Shown piece by piece: positions 18,907 through 25,839 of a stretch of DNA of 43,842 bases. The translations under genes were made by a program, and so were the position numbers. The DNA lies in IMG/VR virus record IMGVR_UViG_3300025652_000142, positions 1 to 43,842 of that record, one strand, 5' to 3'. This DNA comes from a virus. Position 1 is the first letter of the stretch. Each line of letters begins with the position of its first letter. Below the pieces are notes generated by a model. The model saw only the letters and a list, made by a program, of their open reading frames with translations. It was not told where the DNA came from and did not search any database.

Positions 18907-20693
18907 TACCCACCAAGAGCTTCTGCAATGGATGGTGGGGCTTGTGGTGGCAAGCCCTGTCCACCCAACATTTGTTGTTGAATCATTGCTTCCTGCTCTG
19001 GTGTCATACCAGGTTCTTCAGGAGTATAAAATTGTTTCATAATATCAGTTATAGCATTCGGTTGCTCGTAGATTGCTATAGCTGCCATTGTTGCAGATGG
19101 GTCGCCTTGTGCTGACCTAGCTAATATAGAATCAAATAAAACACCTTCTGCTTTATTTTTTCTAATACGCTCTTGTACTTTTTGTATATTTTCTAAACCA
19201 TCTATGTTATCTTGTAAAGTTTCTGTGTCTATAACACCAGCTTGTAATAATTGCAAACCAGTAACTATTTTCTGTGGTTCATCAAATCCTGCCATAACTC
19301 CATAGATACGTCTTGTTCTTAAGTCTCCACCTATATCTTTTAAAGGTTGATAGTTTTCAGAAAAAGCAGAACCGTTAATATAACCTATCATAGGTTTTTT
19401 TGTCACACCTGTTGTGTATGCTAGAACAACATCCATTTCTAATCTTTTAGCATCCATTTCAACAATTGCGTTTTTAATAATTTCTCTGTACTCGTTTATC
19501 ATTAATGACATTGCGCCATTAAGTTCTTGTAAACCAGCTCCTGTTACAAACGAATTAGGTGACTGCGCATCATCAGTAACAGGATAACCACCAACAAGCC
19601 TCAATTGTCTTTCTAATCTATCCACTTGTTGGAACAATTGATATGGCATGTTATTTTGTGGTTTGCTGACCTGTGTACCTGGTGACAAATAGTTAACGGC
19701 AAATCTACCTTTTCTATATTGTCCAGACTCTAGTTCACCAGAAATGTTTGTTTCAGTAAATACTGCATCTTCCATAGCGATAGCAGACATAATGTTTATC
19801 TTTGCCATCATACCCATAAGACCTATGACATGGTCATACTGTCCTTTAAGTTGGTCAAAAGAAATACGTTTCATAAACACAAACGGTGGAGTAGAAAGAA
19901 CGTTTGGTATAAAATCTAAAATTAATTTACGTTCAGGAAATACTATGTATGTACCACCTTGGTCATAGTATTCTATTATTCTTAATCCAGCTCGTGTGTT
20001 ATCTTCCCAATCCTGTGCGTTGTTTGTATCATAACTTAAAAATTCTGTAGGAACAGGTGTATAATCTTCTCCTGTTTCATCATCATCTTTTCTCATGATT
20101 TCATCTTTAAACTCAGGATAAATTTGTGCAAGTTTATATCTTGGCACTCGTCTAAGAACTGCTAGTTCTCTAGGTTGTTGGTCAGGACCAAAGTTTCCAG
20201 GAAAAGTATCATACGGGTCTCTTAGTTCTGCACTAGGATACACGTAACCATTACTGTCAACTTTAGTTGATATTACCCAAGCACAATAACCATAACCTGG
20301 TAACCATCTAGATGCTTGTGCTAACTGTCCTGTTAGATTTTGTGTTGCATCATAAGATGTTACTATTCGTTCTAGTTTTTCTGCTTGAAATTTAGCTCTC
20401 TCTGATTCATTACCATTAAGAATATCTACACGTACTTGTGGTACACCAGATATTTTTTGAGCTAACCTATCAATACCTGATTGTAATAAGTTTGGTGCAG
20501 GTAACAAGTCTGCATCTTCTGCATCCATTGAGTTACCAAGTAAAGACTTCATGCCTTCACTACCACCATTTAAAATAGCTTTAATACGAGCTTTACTTAC
20601 TTGTCGTTCTTGTACTGCTTGTCCACCGACTAACTCAGAGGCGCTTTCAATAATTTCATTGTATGTTTTAAGGTCTAAGTTTTCTATCCCCAT
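18906..20693 (-). CDS. Portal protein
   Basis: 595 aa, typical portal length. Visible features: N-terminal helical wing, the clip/stem region with P-A-P-N-L-L-Q-S-G-I-D-R-L-A, W-L-P-G-Y-G-Y-C-A-W-V, D-P-Y-D-T-F-P-G (residues ~155-162), and a Gln/Met-rich C-terminal barrel-like tail ending P-P-Q-A-P-P-S-I-A-E-A-L. It is directly downstream of and overlaps the terminase gene by 10 bp, as expected. Forms the dodecameric DNA channel at one capsid vertex and docks the terminase. Confidence 0.85.
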   Translation of the reverse strand: MGIENLDLKTYNEIIESASELVGGQAVQERQVSKARIKAILNGGSEGMKSLLGNSMDAEDADLLPAPNLLQSGIDRLAQKISGVPQVRVDILNGNESERAKFQAEKLERIVTSYDATQNLTGQLAQASRWLPGYGYCAWVISTKVDSNGYVYPSAELRDPYDTFPGNFGPDQQPRELAVLRRVPRYKLAQIYPEFKDEIMRKDDDETGEDYTPVPTEFLSYDTNNAQDWEDNTRAGLRIIEYYDQGGTYIVFPERKLILDFIPNVLSTPPFVFMKRISFDQLKGQYDHVIGLMGMMAKINIMSAIAMEDAVFTETNISGELESGQYRKGRFAVNYLSPGTQVSKPQNNMPYQLFQQVDRLERQLRLVGGYPVTDDAQSPNSFVTGAGLQELNGAMSLMINEYREIIKNAIVEMDAKRLEMDVVLAYTTGVTKKPMIGYINGSAFSENYQPLKDIGGDLRTRRIYGVMAGFDEPQKIVTGLQLLQAGVIDTETLQDNIDGLENIQKVQERIRKNKAEGVLFDSILARSAQGDPSATMAAIAIYEQPNAITDIMKQFYTPEEPGMTPEQEAMIQQQMLGGQGLPPQAPPSIAEALGG

Positions 20694-22594
20694 GGTGCAT
20701 CATTCATATTAGTTAATTTAAAATCTCCATAACTTGGTTCGTAATCTGTTCCAACGTCAGCTAGACGTTCTTTTTGCATACGTCTAAATACTTTCATCGG
20801 AAACCAACTAGCCATAACTATATCAGTTTTTTCCTTGTTTCGCTTTGAAACAGGTTTACCATCAAAGTATAACAACTGTTGTCTGTATTTTTGTATTTTA
20901 GCACTACTTTCTGAATCACCTGTAGGTAAATGTATTTTTCTATTTTCAAACAAATCTGCCATTGCACCTACACCATATAGTGGGTCATGTTTGTTTTTAC
21001 CTGTTAGATGTCCTTGTAGCTGAATACCACTACGTAATGTAAATTCTTTTATCTTATCATCTTGACGTATAGCAGTTTGAAAACCGTTTTCTTCTACTAT
21101 CCATTGACGACAATCATATTTGTGTAACCAATCTGACATTTGGTCAAGTGCAGCCCTTACTCCGCCCCCTTGCCTATTTTCTAAATCTACTAAAAACAAT
21201 TCGCCTCTATATGCATCTATACCCCAAAGTACTGATGCTTGGAATCCTGATGATGCAGGGTCAAGTCCAGCTACTAAATGTAAATTTCTATAATGTTGTC
21301 CCATAACTAAATCTGGTCGCATACATTGGTCAACCATGTTCATAGTAAAGATTTGTGTACCTTCTATGTATGTTTGGTTATAATACACCATCTCAAATAT
21401 CTGCCTACCACCAGTAGATTCAGCAGAACGTAACCTAGACATTAACCATTTGTGTGAACGTTTAGTAGGCCATAACATACAATCTGTATGTACTTCATCA
21501 GTATGTTCTGGTAGTTCACATTCTAGTTTGTGTGCAGATTCAACTATTGATGTAAAGTTATCTGATTCTAAAAGATGGTTATATAAATCATCAGGGTGTT
21601 GTCTTGAACCTATAACAACAACAGCTGTGTGTTCTTCTTTACGTGAAGATAATGTTGTTGTCCACCATTGTCTTGTAGATTCTCTTGCACCAGCTTGCAT
21701 AGTCGTTTGGTGGTCTTCAATGTCATCTGCAATTATTAAGTCACAGTCACGTGATAATATTTTTCCACCTTTACCTACAGCAACCATAGTAGGCGATTTA
21801 ATACCAGCTACAGTTCTTGTACCTACAGTAAATTGATTTTGTGACCAGTTCTTACCAGAACGGTTATCTGGTTTAAAAGATGTACCTGGGGGACAGTATG
21901 CCTCTCTAAGTTCTTCGTTCGTGTCAAGCACGTCTAGGACTGCGCTAAGGGCATTTTTAGCTATATCTTCGTTTCCACCTACCCACATGATACGTAGGTT
22001 TGGATTCTTGCATATCTGGTACACAGCAAAATGTATTAACAGTTCTGTCTTTCCATGTCTTGGGGGGCTTAATATTAATAATTCTTTACCGTTATTAATA
22101 GAATCTATAATGTTATTTATCCAATTAGTATGGAAGGGGGCTGTTTCATACTTCTTACCTAGTTCCGTACGAAAATATTTTTCGCGGAAGCTAGAAAAAT
22201 TCTTTAAACTCTTTTGTGCATCTTCTGATATTTCCCATCCGTCAGCAGCGATGGAGTTCCTGGTGTCAATTTTGTAGGCAGCTGCCATTCGAGAGACGGT
22301 AGCCGAGCTAGTCTCAAGGAGTAAAGATACCTCAGCTACACTAATGTCTCCATTAGCTAGTAACTCGGCGTATCCTTCACTTACGAAAGCTCGGTAATAC
22401 GTACCTCGTCTAACACTAGCGTAGTCGCCATCATCAGATTTTAGTTCACGGTTAATTGGTTTTTCAACCTTGTCATTATGTCGCTTGTCGGCTGCGAACT
22501 GTCTCTTTTGACAGGTAGGTGAACAAAATTTTCTTTGTTTCCCACTTAATCGCTTCCTACAGCCTTGAGCTATACATACAACATTTTGACCCAT
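20684..22594 (-). CDS. terL: Large terminase with extra N-terminal zinc finger and HTH
   Basis: 636 aa. The ATPase has Walker A S-P-P-R-H-G-K-T (176-183) and Walker B L-I-I-A-D-D-I-E-D (286-294). The RNase H-like nuclease has G-L-D-P-A-S (443-448), V-E-E-N-G (500-504) and a late acidic residue in K-T-D-I-V-M-A. Ahead of this are a C7/C12/C24/C28 zinc-binding knot and a helix-turn-helix (about 82-108, S-V-A-E-V-S-L-L-L-E-T-S-S-A-T-V-S-R) that looks like the DNA-binding part of a small terminase. No separate small terminase gene was found, so the two functions may be fused. First gene of the late arc. Confidence 0.9.
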   Translation of the reverse strand: MGQNVVCIAQGCRKRLSGKQRKFCSPTCQKRQFAADKRHNDKVEKPINRELKSDDGDYASVRRGTYYRAFVSEGYAELLANGDISVAEVSLLLETSSATVSRMAAAYKIDTRNSIAADGWEISEDAQKSLKNFSSFREKYFRTELGKKYETAPFHTNWINNIIDSINNGKELLILSPPRHGKTELLIHFAVYQICKNPNLRIMWVGGNEDIAKNALSAVLDVLDTNEELREAYCPPGTSFKPDNRSGKNWSQNQFTVGTRTVAGIKSPTMVAVGKGGKILSRDCDLIIADDIEDHQTTMQAGARESTRQWWTTTLSSRKEEHTAVVVIGSRQHPDDLYNHLLESDNFTSIVESAHKLECELPEHTDEVHTDCMLWPTKRSHKWLMSRLRSAESTGGRQIFEMVYYNQTYIEGTQIFTMNMVDQCMRPDLVMGQHYRNLHLVAGLDPASSGFQASVLWGIDAYRGELFLVDLENRQGGGVRAALDQMSDWLHKYDCRQWIVEENGFQTAIRQDDKIKEFTLRSGIQLQGHLTGKNKHDPLYGVGAMADLFENRKIHLPTGDSESSAKIQKYRQQLLYFDGKPVSKRNKEKTDIVMASWFPMKVFRRMQKERLADVGTDYEPSYGDFKLTNMNDAPWG

Positions 22595-22629
22595 TTAACT
22601 AACTTTCTGTAGATGTTTGCGTAGTGCTA

Positions 22630-22658
22630 ATTATATGGTACTATACTCTCAAATACAA
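22630..22658 (-). promoter_or_regulatory. Putative late promoter ahead of the terminase gene
   Basis: Minus-strand TTGTAT (22653-22658), 17 bp, TATAAT (22630-22635). The predicted start leaves a ~30-nt leader to the ATG at 22594. The same TTGTAT -35 with TATAAT/TATACT occurs at two other gene starts here. Confidence 0.5.
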
Positions 22659-22780
22659 ACATCAAACACAAGTAATTTGTTACAGGTGAAGGTGCAATCG
22701 GGATGTAGAAAGCTGCTGACTGGCAAGACAGTACACTAGAAAGACAAAGGCAGTACCCAAGGACATTAGAAAGCGTTTGA

Positions 22781-22816
22781 TTAGGCACACAATTACTAAT
22801 GCCCGCTAGTGCCTAA
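22781..22816 (+). other. Perfect 8-bp hairpin in the control region
   Basis: TTAGGCAC (22781-22788) pairs with GTGCCTAA (22809-22816) around a 20-nt loop. It is followed at 22821-22838 by a second perfect hairpin, ACTGTAG-ccac-CTACAGT (7 bp, 4-nt loop). The weak A-rich run after the first does not make a convincing terminator. Confidence 0.6.
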
Positions 22817-22906
22817 AAAGACTGTAGCCACCTACAGTATTACAGAAGTTACCAGCATATATTTCTAGCCTTACATACTATATATAGAACATCAAGGTTA
22901 ACACTG

Positions 22907-23004
22907 GTAGGTCAAACAACACTCAGTAATAAACAGTATTGACAGAATGTCAATTCTTTTATGTACTGTACTGAGTGTCTTTACCTTACGGTAAAGTGAC
23001 CTAC
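22907..23004. other. Branched (cruciform-like) palindromic element
   Basis: Four nested or side-by-side perfect stems: GTAGGTCA/TGACCTAC (22907-22914 with 22997-23004), ACACTCAGTA/TACTGAGTGT (22919-22928 with 22969-22978), ATTGACA-gaa-TGTCAAT (22938-22954) and TTTACC-ttac-GGTAAA (22980-22995). Together they fold 98 nt into a closed multi-branched shape on either strand. It could be a small RNA, an attenuator or an extruded DNA structure at an origin. Confidence 0.65.
22926..22967. promoter_or_regulatory. Back-to-back promoter pair in a palindrome
   Basis: The palindrome ATTGACAgaaTGTCAAT carries one perfect TTGACA per strand. Plus: TTGACA (22939-22944), 17 bp, TGTACT (22962-22967). Minus: TTGACA (22948-22953), 16 bp, TATTAC (22926-22931). 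The -10 boxes are only 4/6, so activity is uncertain and may need an activator. Confidence 0.4.
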
Positions 23005-23125
23005 TATATATAGTATCCCTTATTGATTTAATACCATATGTAGTGTATTGATATGACTATGCATACATATGGATACTATATATAACTACAGTGTTATCCG
23101 TCCAATGTATTACATTCCAACTGTT

Positions 23126-23183
23126 CATTAAGTTACTTGCCTCTACTGTATTGTGCTAACAGTACAGTGAGGATAACTTAATG
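23126..23183. repeat. 10-bp inverted repeat with inner 6-bp repeat
   Basis: CATTAAGTTA (23126-23135) is complementary to TAACTTAATG (23174-23183); inside, ACTGTA pairs with TACAGT. GTTATCC near 23093 can alternatively pair with GGATAAC (23171-23177), giving two competing folds. CCATATG/CATATGG (23034-23040, 23066-23072) lies just upstream. Confidence 0.5.
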
Positions 23184-23233
23184 TTACAGACCTTTGTCGC
23201 CGAGGCTTGCGAGTGCGTCTTGGTCTGTCATAC

Positions 23234-23261
23234 TTGTATGTCAATGCCAATCTAGTATTAC
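23234..23261 (+). promoter_or_regulatory. Putative early promoter
   Basis: TTGTAT (23234-23239), 16 bp, TATTAC (23256-23261). The -35 matches those of the other promoters proposed here; the -10 is weak. Transcription from it would put the 23292-23358 hairpin in the leader of the first early gene. Confidence 0.3.
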
Positions 23262-23291
23262 CCATAGATATTCTCGTATCCTATTTTCTAA

Positions 23292-23358
23292 GTCCTTTCG
23301 TATTTAAGGATTTTCCGTCTTGGCAGGTATGTAAGACAGAAAATTCATACGAAAGGAC
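23292..23358 (+). promoter_or_regulatory. Long leader hairpin sequestering the first early ribosome site
   Basis: GTCCTTTCGTAT (23292-23303) pairs perfectly over 12 bp with ATACGAAAGGAC (23347-23358). After a 4-nt bulge the stem goes on: GGATTTTC/GAAAATTC with one G-T pair, one C-A mismatch, then GTCTT/AAGAC, closing an 11-nt loop. About 25 bp in all. The 3' arm contains the GAAAGGA ribosome site for the ATG at 23367, so folding should block translation. Confidence 0.7.
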
Positions 23359-23366
23359 AAGAAAAT

Positions 23367-23672
23367 ATGGATACTGAATATACTAAGTGGGTAAATACTA
23401 TCGATTGTGGCATATGTCATACTGAAGTATTTCCAGACGAAAGACACCCTATAAAAAGCTACTTCGGACCACAGAAGGGCTGGGTAACATGGAAGTCGTA
23501 CCTACACGGCGACTGTGTTGCACAACCGACAGTTGGAGGCAAGCCGAACTTAATTGAAAAGCATAAGGAATCTAAAACCTATATTGCACGTAAATTAAAA
23601 GAGTTGCCTAAATTACAAAAACAAGTTGATAATATCAAGCAATTATCATTATTTGAAGGTAGTGAGGCTTAG
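23367..23672 (+). CDS. Small Cys/His protein, first gene of the early operon
   Basis: 101 aa, not recognised. C19-x2-C22 and H47-x2-C50 could bind one zinc, with W39/W42 between them; the C-terminal 35 residues are a basic-then-acidic helix (L-K-E-L-P-K-L-Q-K-Q-V). Being the first early gene behind a control hairpin, it may be a host-takeover or DNA-binding protein, but nothing in the sequence proves this. Its stop codon lies inside a hairpin (23655-23687). Confidence 0.65.
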   Translation: MDTEYTKWVNTIDCGICHTEVFPDERHPIKSYFGPQKGWVTWKSYLHGDCVAQPTVGGKPNLIEKHKESKTYIARKLKELPKLQKQVDNIKQLSLFEGSEA

Positions 23673-23687
23673 GCCTTACTATCCTTC
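23655..23687 (+). other. Stop-codon hairpin
   Basis: GAAGG pairs with CCTTC and, after one bulged base, TAGTGAGGC pairs with GCCTTACTA around a 4-nt TTAG loop that holds the stop codon. Fourteen pairs (one G-T). No T-tract follows, so a role in mRNA stability or processing is likelier than termination. Confidence 0.55.
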
Positions 23688-23695
23688 TTGTATAA

Positions 23696-23765
23696 CTATG
23701 TCTTTAGCTAAATATTTTCTTTCAGAGCGTGGTGTGAAAGAAAAATTTATCTATGAAAGACATAG
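23696..23765 (+). promoter_or_regulatory. Intergenic two-part hairpin ahead of the 119-aa gene
   Basis: CTATGTCTTT (23696-23705) with AAAGACATAG (23756-23765), 10 bp; inside it TTTTCTTTC (23715-23723) with GAAAGAAAA (23736-23744), 9 bp, both perfect. It ends 12 bases before the GAAAGGA ribosome site of the next gene, so here the site itself is free. Confidence 0.6.
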
Positions 23766-23793
23766 ATGATACATAATAGAAAGGATATATATT

Positions 23794-24153
23794 ATGGCAA
23801 GTAACGTACCTTACGAGGTAATCTGTGCGCAAACAGGCGCACAACTCACGGAGTGGAGTCAAATGGCTGTCACTCATGGCTATTCAGCAACTCAAGGTAA
23901 AAGTAGACCTTACTTTTTACATCTTGATAAAACTGATACAGAAGTTGCAGAGCAACTACGTATCATTGCTGACGCACAATCAAAACTGTGGGAATTGCAT
24001 GACGCAAGTCCTACATCTCTTAAAGGTAAAGAGAATGCAGAAAAACAATTAGCTATGGCTAATGTTTCTGCATCATATGATAATAGTGAAATACTTGATG
24101 AACTAGACGCTATCGAAAACGATGGCGATTATGACGGTAACGTTGTAGAATAG
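23794..24153 (+). CDS. Unknown early protein with acidic tail (119 aa)
   Basis: Starts after GAAAGGA. The N-terminal 45 residues look beta-rich (P-Y-E-V-I-C-A-Q-T-G; Y-F-L-H-L), the middle is helical, and the last 25 residues are strongly acidic (D-E-L-D-A-I-E-N-D-G-D-Y-D). Acidic tails are found in single-strand DNA-binding and DNA-mimic proteins, but the body matches no family I know. Well conserved reading frame and ribosome site support it as real. Confidence 0.6.
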   Translation: MASNVPYEVICAQTGAQLTEWSQMAVTHGYSATQGKSRPYFLHLDKTDTEVAEQLRIIADAQSKLWELHDASPTSLKGKENAEKQLAMANVSASYDNSEILDELDAIENDGDYDGNVVE

Positions 24154-24162
24154 TTTAATACT

Positions 24163-24200
24163 TATATATTACGTTCTTCTATGGGAGAACGTAATATATA
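24163..24200 (+). promoter_or_regulatory. Perfect 15-bp hairpin between early genes
   Basis: TATATATTACGTTCT (24163-24177) pairs with AGAACGTAATATATA (24186-24200) around an 8-nt loop. It sits between the stop at 24153 and the GAAAGGA ribosome site of the gene at 24218. Fifteen perfect pairs make it a good RNase III substrate or stability element. Confidence 0.7.
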
Positions 24201-24217
24201 TAAAGTGAAAGGAAACT

Positions 24218-24415
24218 ATGAATATTACATTAGATAATAAACTCAATACGCTTAATGTAGATGAGTTAAGACAAGTTATTCAGTGGACACTTAATGACTT
24301 ACAAACTTGGAGTAACAATGACCGTGTCAAAAATGACATAGGCAATCATTGTGCAATGCTTCATGAGGCAGTAAGTTATCAAATAAGCAAAGCTGTTGAT
24401 AAGAAAAATAATTAA
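24218..24415 (+). CDS. Small unknown early protein (65 aa)
   Basis: Preceded by GAAAGGA. Predominantly helical (V-D-E-L-R-Q-V-I-Q-W-T-L-N-D-L), no Cys pattern, no membrane segment. Its stop overlaps the next ATG (TAATG). Confidence 0.55.
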   Translation: MNITLDNKLNTLNVDELRQVIQWTLNDLQTWSNNDRVKNDIGNHCAMLHEAVSYQISKAVDKKNN

Positions 24416-24534
24416 TGGGTGGTTGGTTACTATGCGAAGGTTGTGGACGTTATGCACATACACATAATGGTGGTGGCGAAATTAATAACAAACACTATTG
24501 CGAACCATGCTATCCAGAATATATAGAAAGGTAA
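24415..24534 (+). CDS. 39-aa zinc-ribbon miniprotein
   Basis: ATG overlaps the preceding stop. Contains C7-x2-C10 and C29-x2-C32 with His15/17/27 between: a complete two-knuckle zinc ribbon and little else. Coupled to genes on both sides, so likely translated. Nucleic-acid or protein binding is inferred from the fold only. Confidence 0.6.
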   Translation: MGGWLLCEGCGRYAHTHNGGGEINNKHYCEPCYPEYIER

Positions 24535-24536
24535 TA

Positions 24537-24707
24537 ATGACAAGTAAATTAGATGATATAGAAATAAAATTAAATGATATAGTTTTAATACTTGAAGGTA
24601 TTAAAAACACCATGCAAAACATGGGTGAGCTTGATAAAGCTATTGTAGGCAAGCTTATGGATTTAGATTCAGTTATCAGTAACGTATACGATACAGATAC
24701 ATTATGA
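24537..24707 (+). CDS. 56-aa helical early protein
   Basis: The chosen start is the ATG at 24537, six bases after an AGAAAGG ribosome site; an upstream in-frame ATG would overlap the zinc-ribbon gene and lacks a site. The product is one amphipathic coiled-coil (L-D-D-I-E-I-K-L-N-D-I-V-L-I-L-E-G-I), probably an oligomeriser. Overlaps the next gene by 4 bp (ATGA). Confidence 0.55.
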   Translation: MTSKLDDIEIKLNDIVLILEGIKNTMQNMGELDKAIVGKLMDLDSVISNVYDTDTL

Positions 24708-24937
24708 AAGAACATGATGTATATGTATTTGAAAATCAAGATTATAGACAAAAAGATAATATCTTAACTGTTGATTTTCATTTCGGATATGATACTGACG
24801 TAGATGACGCTGTTGCACAAATAGACGCAATGGTTCGTCTTATAGACAATGACGGTGACATAGAGTTTACCGTACATAGACCAAGCATATATTGTAAGTC
24901 TATGTTAGATGTAATTGGACCAGATGATTATGCCTGA
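24704..24937 (+). CDS. Small acidic early protein (77 aa)
   Basis: Starts at an ATGA overlap. Very acidic with two beta-like stretches (I-L-T-V-D-F-H-F-G-Y and D-I-E-F-T-V-H-R-P) around a helix (D-D-A-V-A-Q-I-D-A-M-V-R-L-I), a possible beta-alpha-beta fold. No family recognised. Acidic small early proteins sometimes mimic DNA to block host enzymes; speculative. Confidence 0.55.
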   Translation: MKEHDVYVFENQDYRQKDNILTVDFHFGYDTDVDDAVAQIDAMVRLIDNDGDIEFTVHRPSIYCKSMLDVIGPDDYA

Positions 24938-25082
24938 TTCATTTACATGTTGGTTATGTAACAAAGTCATACACAATGAATATACCAATAATGCAGAACC
25001 TGTATCTATTGGTGTTTGTTGTGCAAAATGCAATATTAAAGTTGTCATTCCTGCCCGAATGCGACAACTTTATAAAACCTAG
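24930..25082 (+). CDS. 50-aa zinc-finger miniprotein
   Basis: ATG lies within the end of the preceding gene (8-bp overlap). C7-x2-C10 and C30/C31-x2-C34 form a zinc ribbon; the C-terminus is basic (P-A-R-M-R-Q-L-Y-K-T). The stop codon falls inside the first stem of the structured region downstream. Confidence 0.55.
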   Translation: MPDSFTCWLCNKVIHNEYTNNAEPVSIGVCCAKCNIKVVIPARMRQLYKT

Positions 25083-25135
25083 ACCATGTGTCCAAGCTGG
25101 CTGTTTAGTTCCCCTTTACAGCCAGCGTCTAGGTT
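25076..25135 (+). ncRNA. Two-stem hairpin (9 + 9 bp), start of a folded gap
   Basis: AACCTAGAC (25076-25084) with GTCTAGGTT (25127-25135), and GCTGGCTGT (25096-25104) with ACAGCCAGC (25118-25126). Both are perfect and stack directly on the 3' side, leaving an 11-nt bulge on the 5' side and a 13-nt C/U-rich apical loop. Not a tRNA: the arms and T-loop are missing. Confidence 0.55.
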
Positions 25136-25146
25136 GTTACACGTAC

Positions 25147-25246
25147 GTAGCTTGTAGCACATAAAAGGTGAGCTAAGTAAAAAACACCACCCTGTATTGG
25201 GAGTTAGCACACATTGGACAACACCTTCGTGTGTGTTACAAGCTAT
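25147..25246 (+). ncRNA. 100-nt rod-like structured RNA candidate
   Basis: Bases 25147-25163 pair with 25230-25246 over about 17 positions (three G-U pairs; core TAGCTTGTA/TACAAGCTA). Inside, AAGGTG/CACCTT (25165-25170, 25222-25227), GCTAA/TTAGC (25172-25176, 25204-25208) and CCC/GGG continue the rod. There is no open frame with a ribosome site. GATAGC near 25275 could compete for the 3' arm, giving a switch. Confidence 0.5.
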
Positions 25247-25302
25247 CTATAAAATACATAATGCCCTGTGTAAGATAGCATTGAGTATGGAAGGAGTGTT
25301 AT

Positions 25303-25815
25303 ATGCATTCCTTCCGTTACTCTTTGTCGCAGAGCAACGAAAGGAATATTATGCATGGACATTTAATTGAGATTAAAAATAAACCATTAAAAAAGTATCA
25401 AGTACAAATATCATATTTCAGACAACAAGTGTTTGATAAAATAGATGATAATAAAAAACTAGATATAGAAAATGGTATAGCTAATCGATATGAAGTAGAG
25501 GCTAGTTCATTAGAACAAGCTATTGCTAGAGCTATTAAAATTGACACTGTTGTTAAAGCAGAAACAATGGCACGTTATCCAGGTATTTTACCTGATGAAG
25601 ACGAATTTGATAAAGATACAGTACTTAAATTTGCTGAATTTCTTGATGATAAGGGTTTGTTTCAGGACTGGATATTGTTAGAGCCAACAGCTATACAAGC
25701 TAGTTTAATCGATGACGAAGATGAACTTAATACGCTTACAGAAAATGCTGTTATGGAACATAGCAGTAACATGAGTGACGAAATAGAAGATTTTCTTAGA
25801 GATACTAAGGAATAA
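25303..25815 (+). CDS. Unknown acidic early protein with two possible starts (170 or 154 aa)
   Basis: Two in-frame ATGs each have a ribosome site: 25303 behind GGAAGGAG and 25351 behind CGAAAGGA. The first 16 residues add only a Ser/Arg-rich tag, so the 154-aa form may be the main product. GGAAGGA (at ~25290) can pair with TCCTTCC just inside the frame, hiding the first site. The protein has a K-x-K-x-Y-x-V-x-I-S-Y beta start, a helix (L-E-Q-A-I-A-R-A-I) and a long acidic C-terminus ending E-I-E-D-F-L-R-D-T-K-E. It directly precedes the AAA+ gene and may belong to that system. Not recognised. Confidence 0.55.
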   Translation: MHSFRYSLSQSNERNIMHGHLIEIKNKPLKKYQVQISYFRQQVFDKIDDNKKLDIENGIANRYEVEASSLEQAIARAIKIDTVVKAETMARYPGILPDEDEFDKDTVLKFAEFLDDKGLFQDWILLEPTAIQASLIDDEDELNTLTENAVMEHSSNMSDEIEDFLRDTKE

Positions 25816-25839
25816 ATACAGATACGAAAGGAGCTAATC

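Larger units (their letters stand above)
22877..23084. repeat. Three spaced copies of ACTATATATA
   Basis: Copies at 22877-22886, 23003-23012 and 23075-23084, the second extended to the palindrome TACTATATATAGTA. A related palindrome occurs at 29557-29570 (ATACTACATATAGTAT). Possible iterons, -10-like elements or operator sites. Confidence 0.5.
22595..23366. promoter_or_regulatory. 770-bp non-coding divergent control region
   Basis: No supportable gene lies in this stretch, the longest gap in the window, which separates the minus late arc from the plus early arc. It contains promoter-like sites in both directions, at least six perfect inverted repeats of 7-12 bp, and three copies of ACTATATATA (22877-22886, 23003-23012, 23075-23084). 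Density of repeats, AT-rich dyads and position between arcs would suit an origin of replication combined with an early/late switch; this is inference. Confidence 0.6.

Noticed and set aside
22595-23366. Diversity-generating retroelement or attachment site
   Set aside because: No reverse transcriptase, template/variable repeat pair or integrase was found in the window.
24163-24200. Rho-independent terminator
   Set aside because: Strong stem but no T-tract on either strand; genes on both sides are in the same operon.
24482-24751. Minus-strand 89-aa frame
   Set aside because: Antisense to three coupled early genes; hydrophobic composition is an effect of reading AT-rich helices backwards.
25076-25135. 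tRNA-like folding
   Set aside because: Stem lengths and missing D- and T-loop consensus do not fit a tRNA. No other convincing tRNA was seen by eye.
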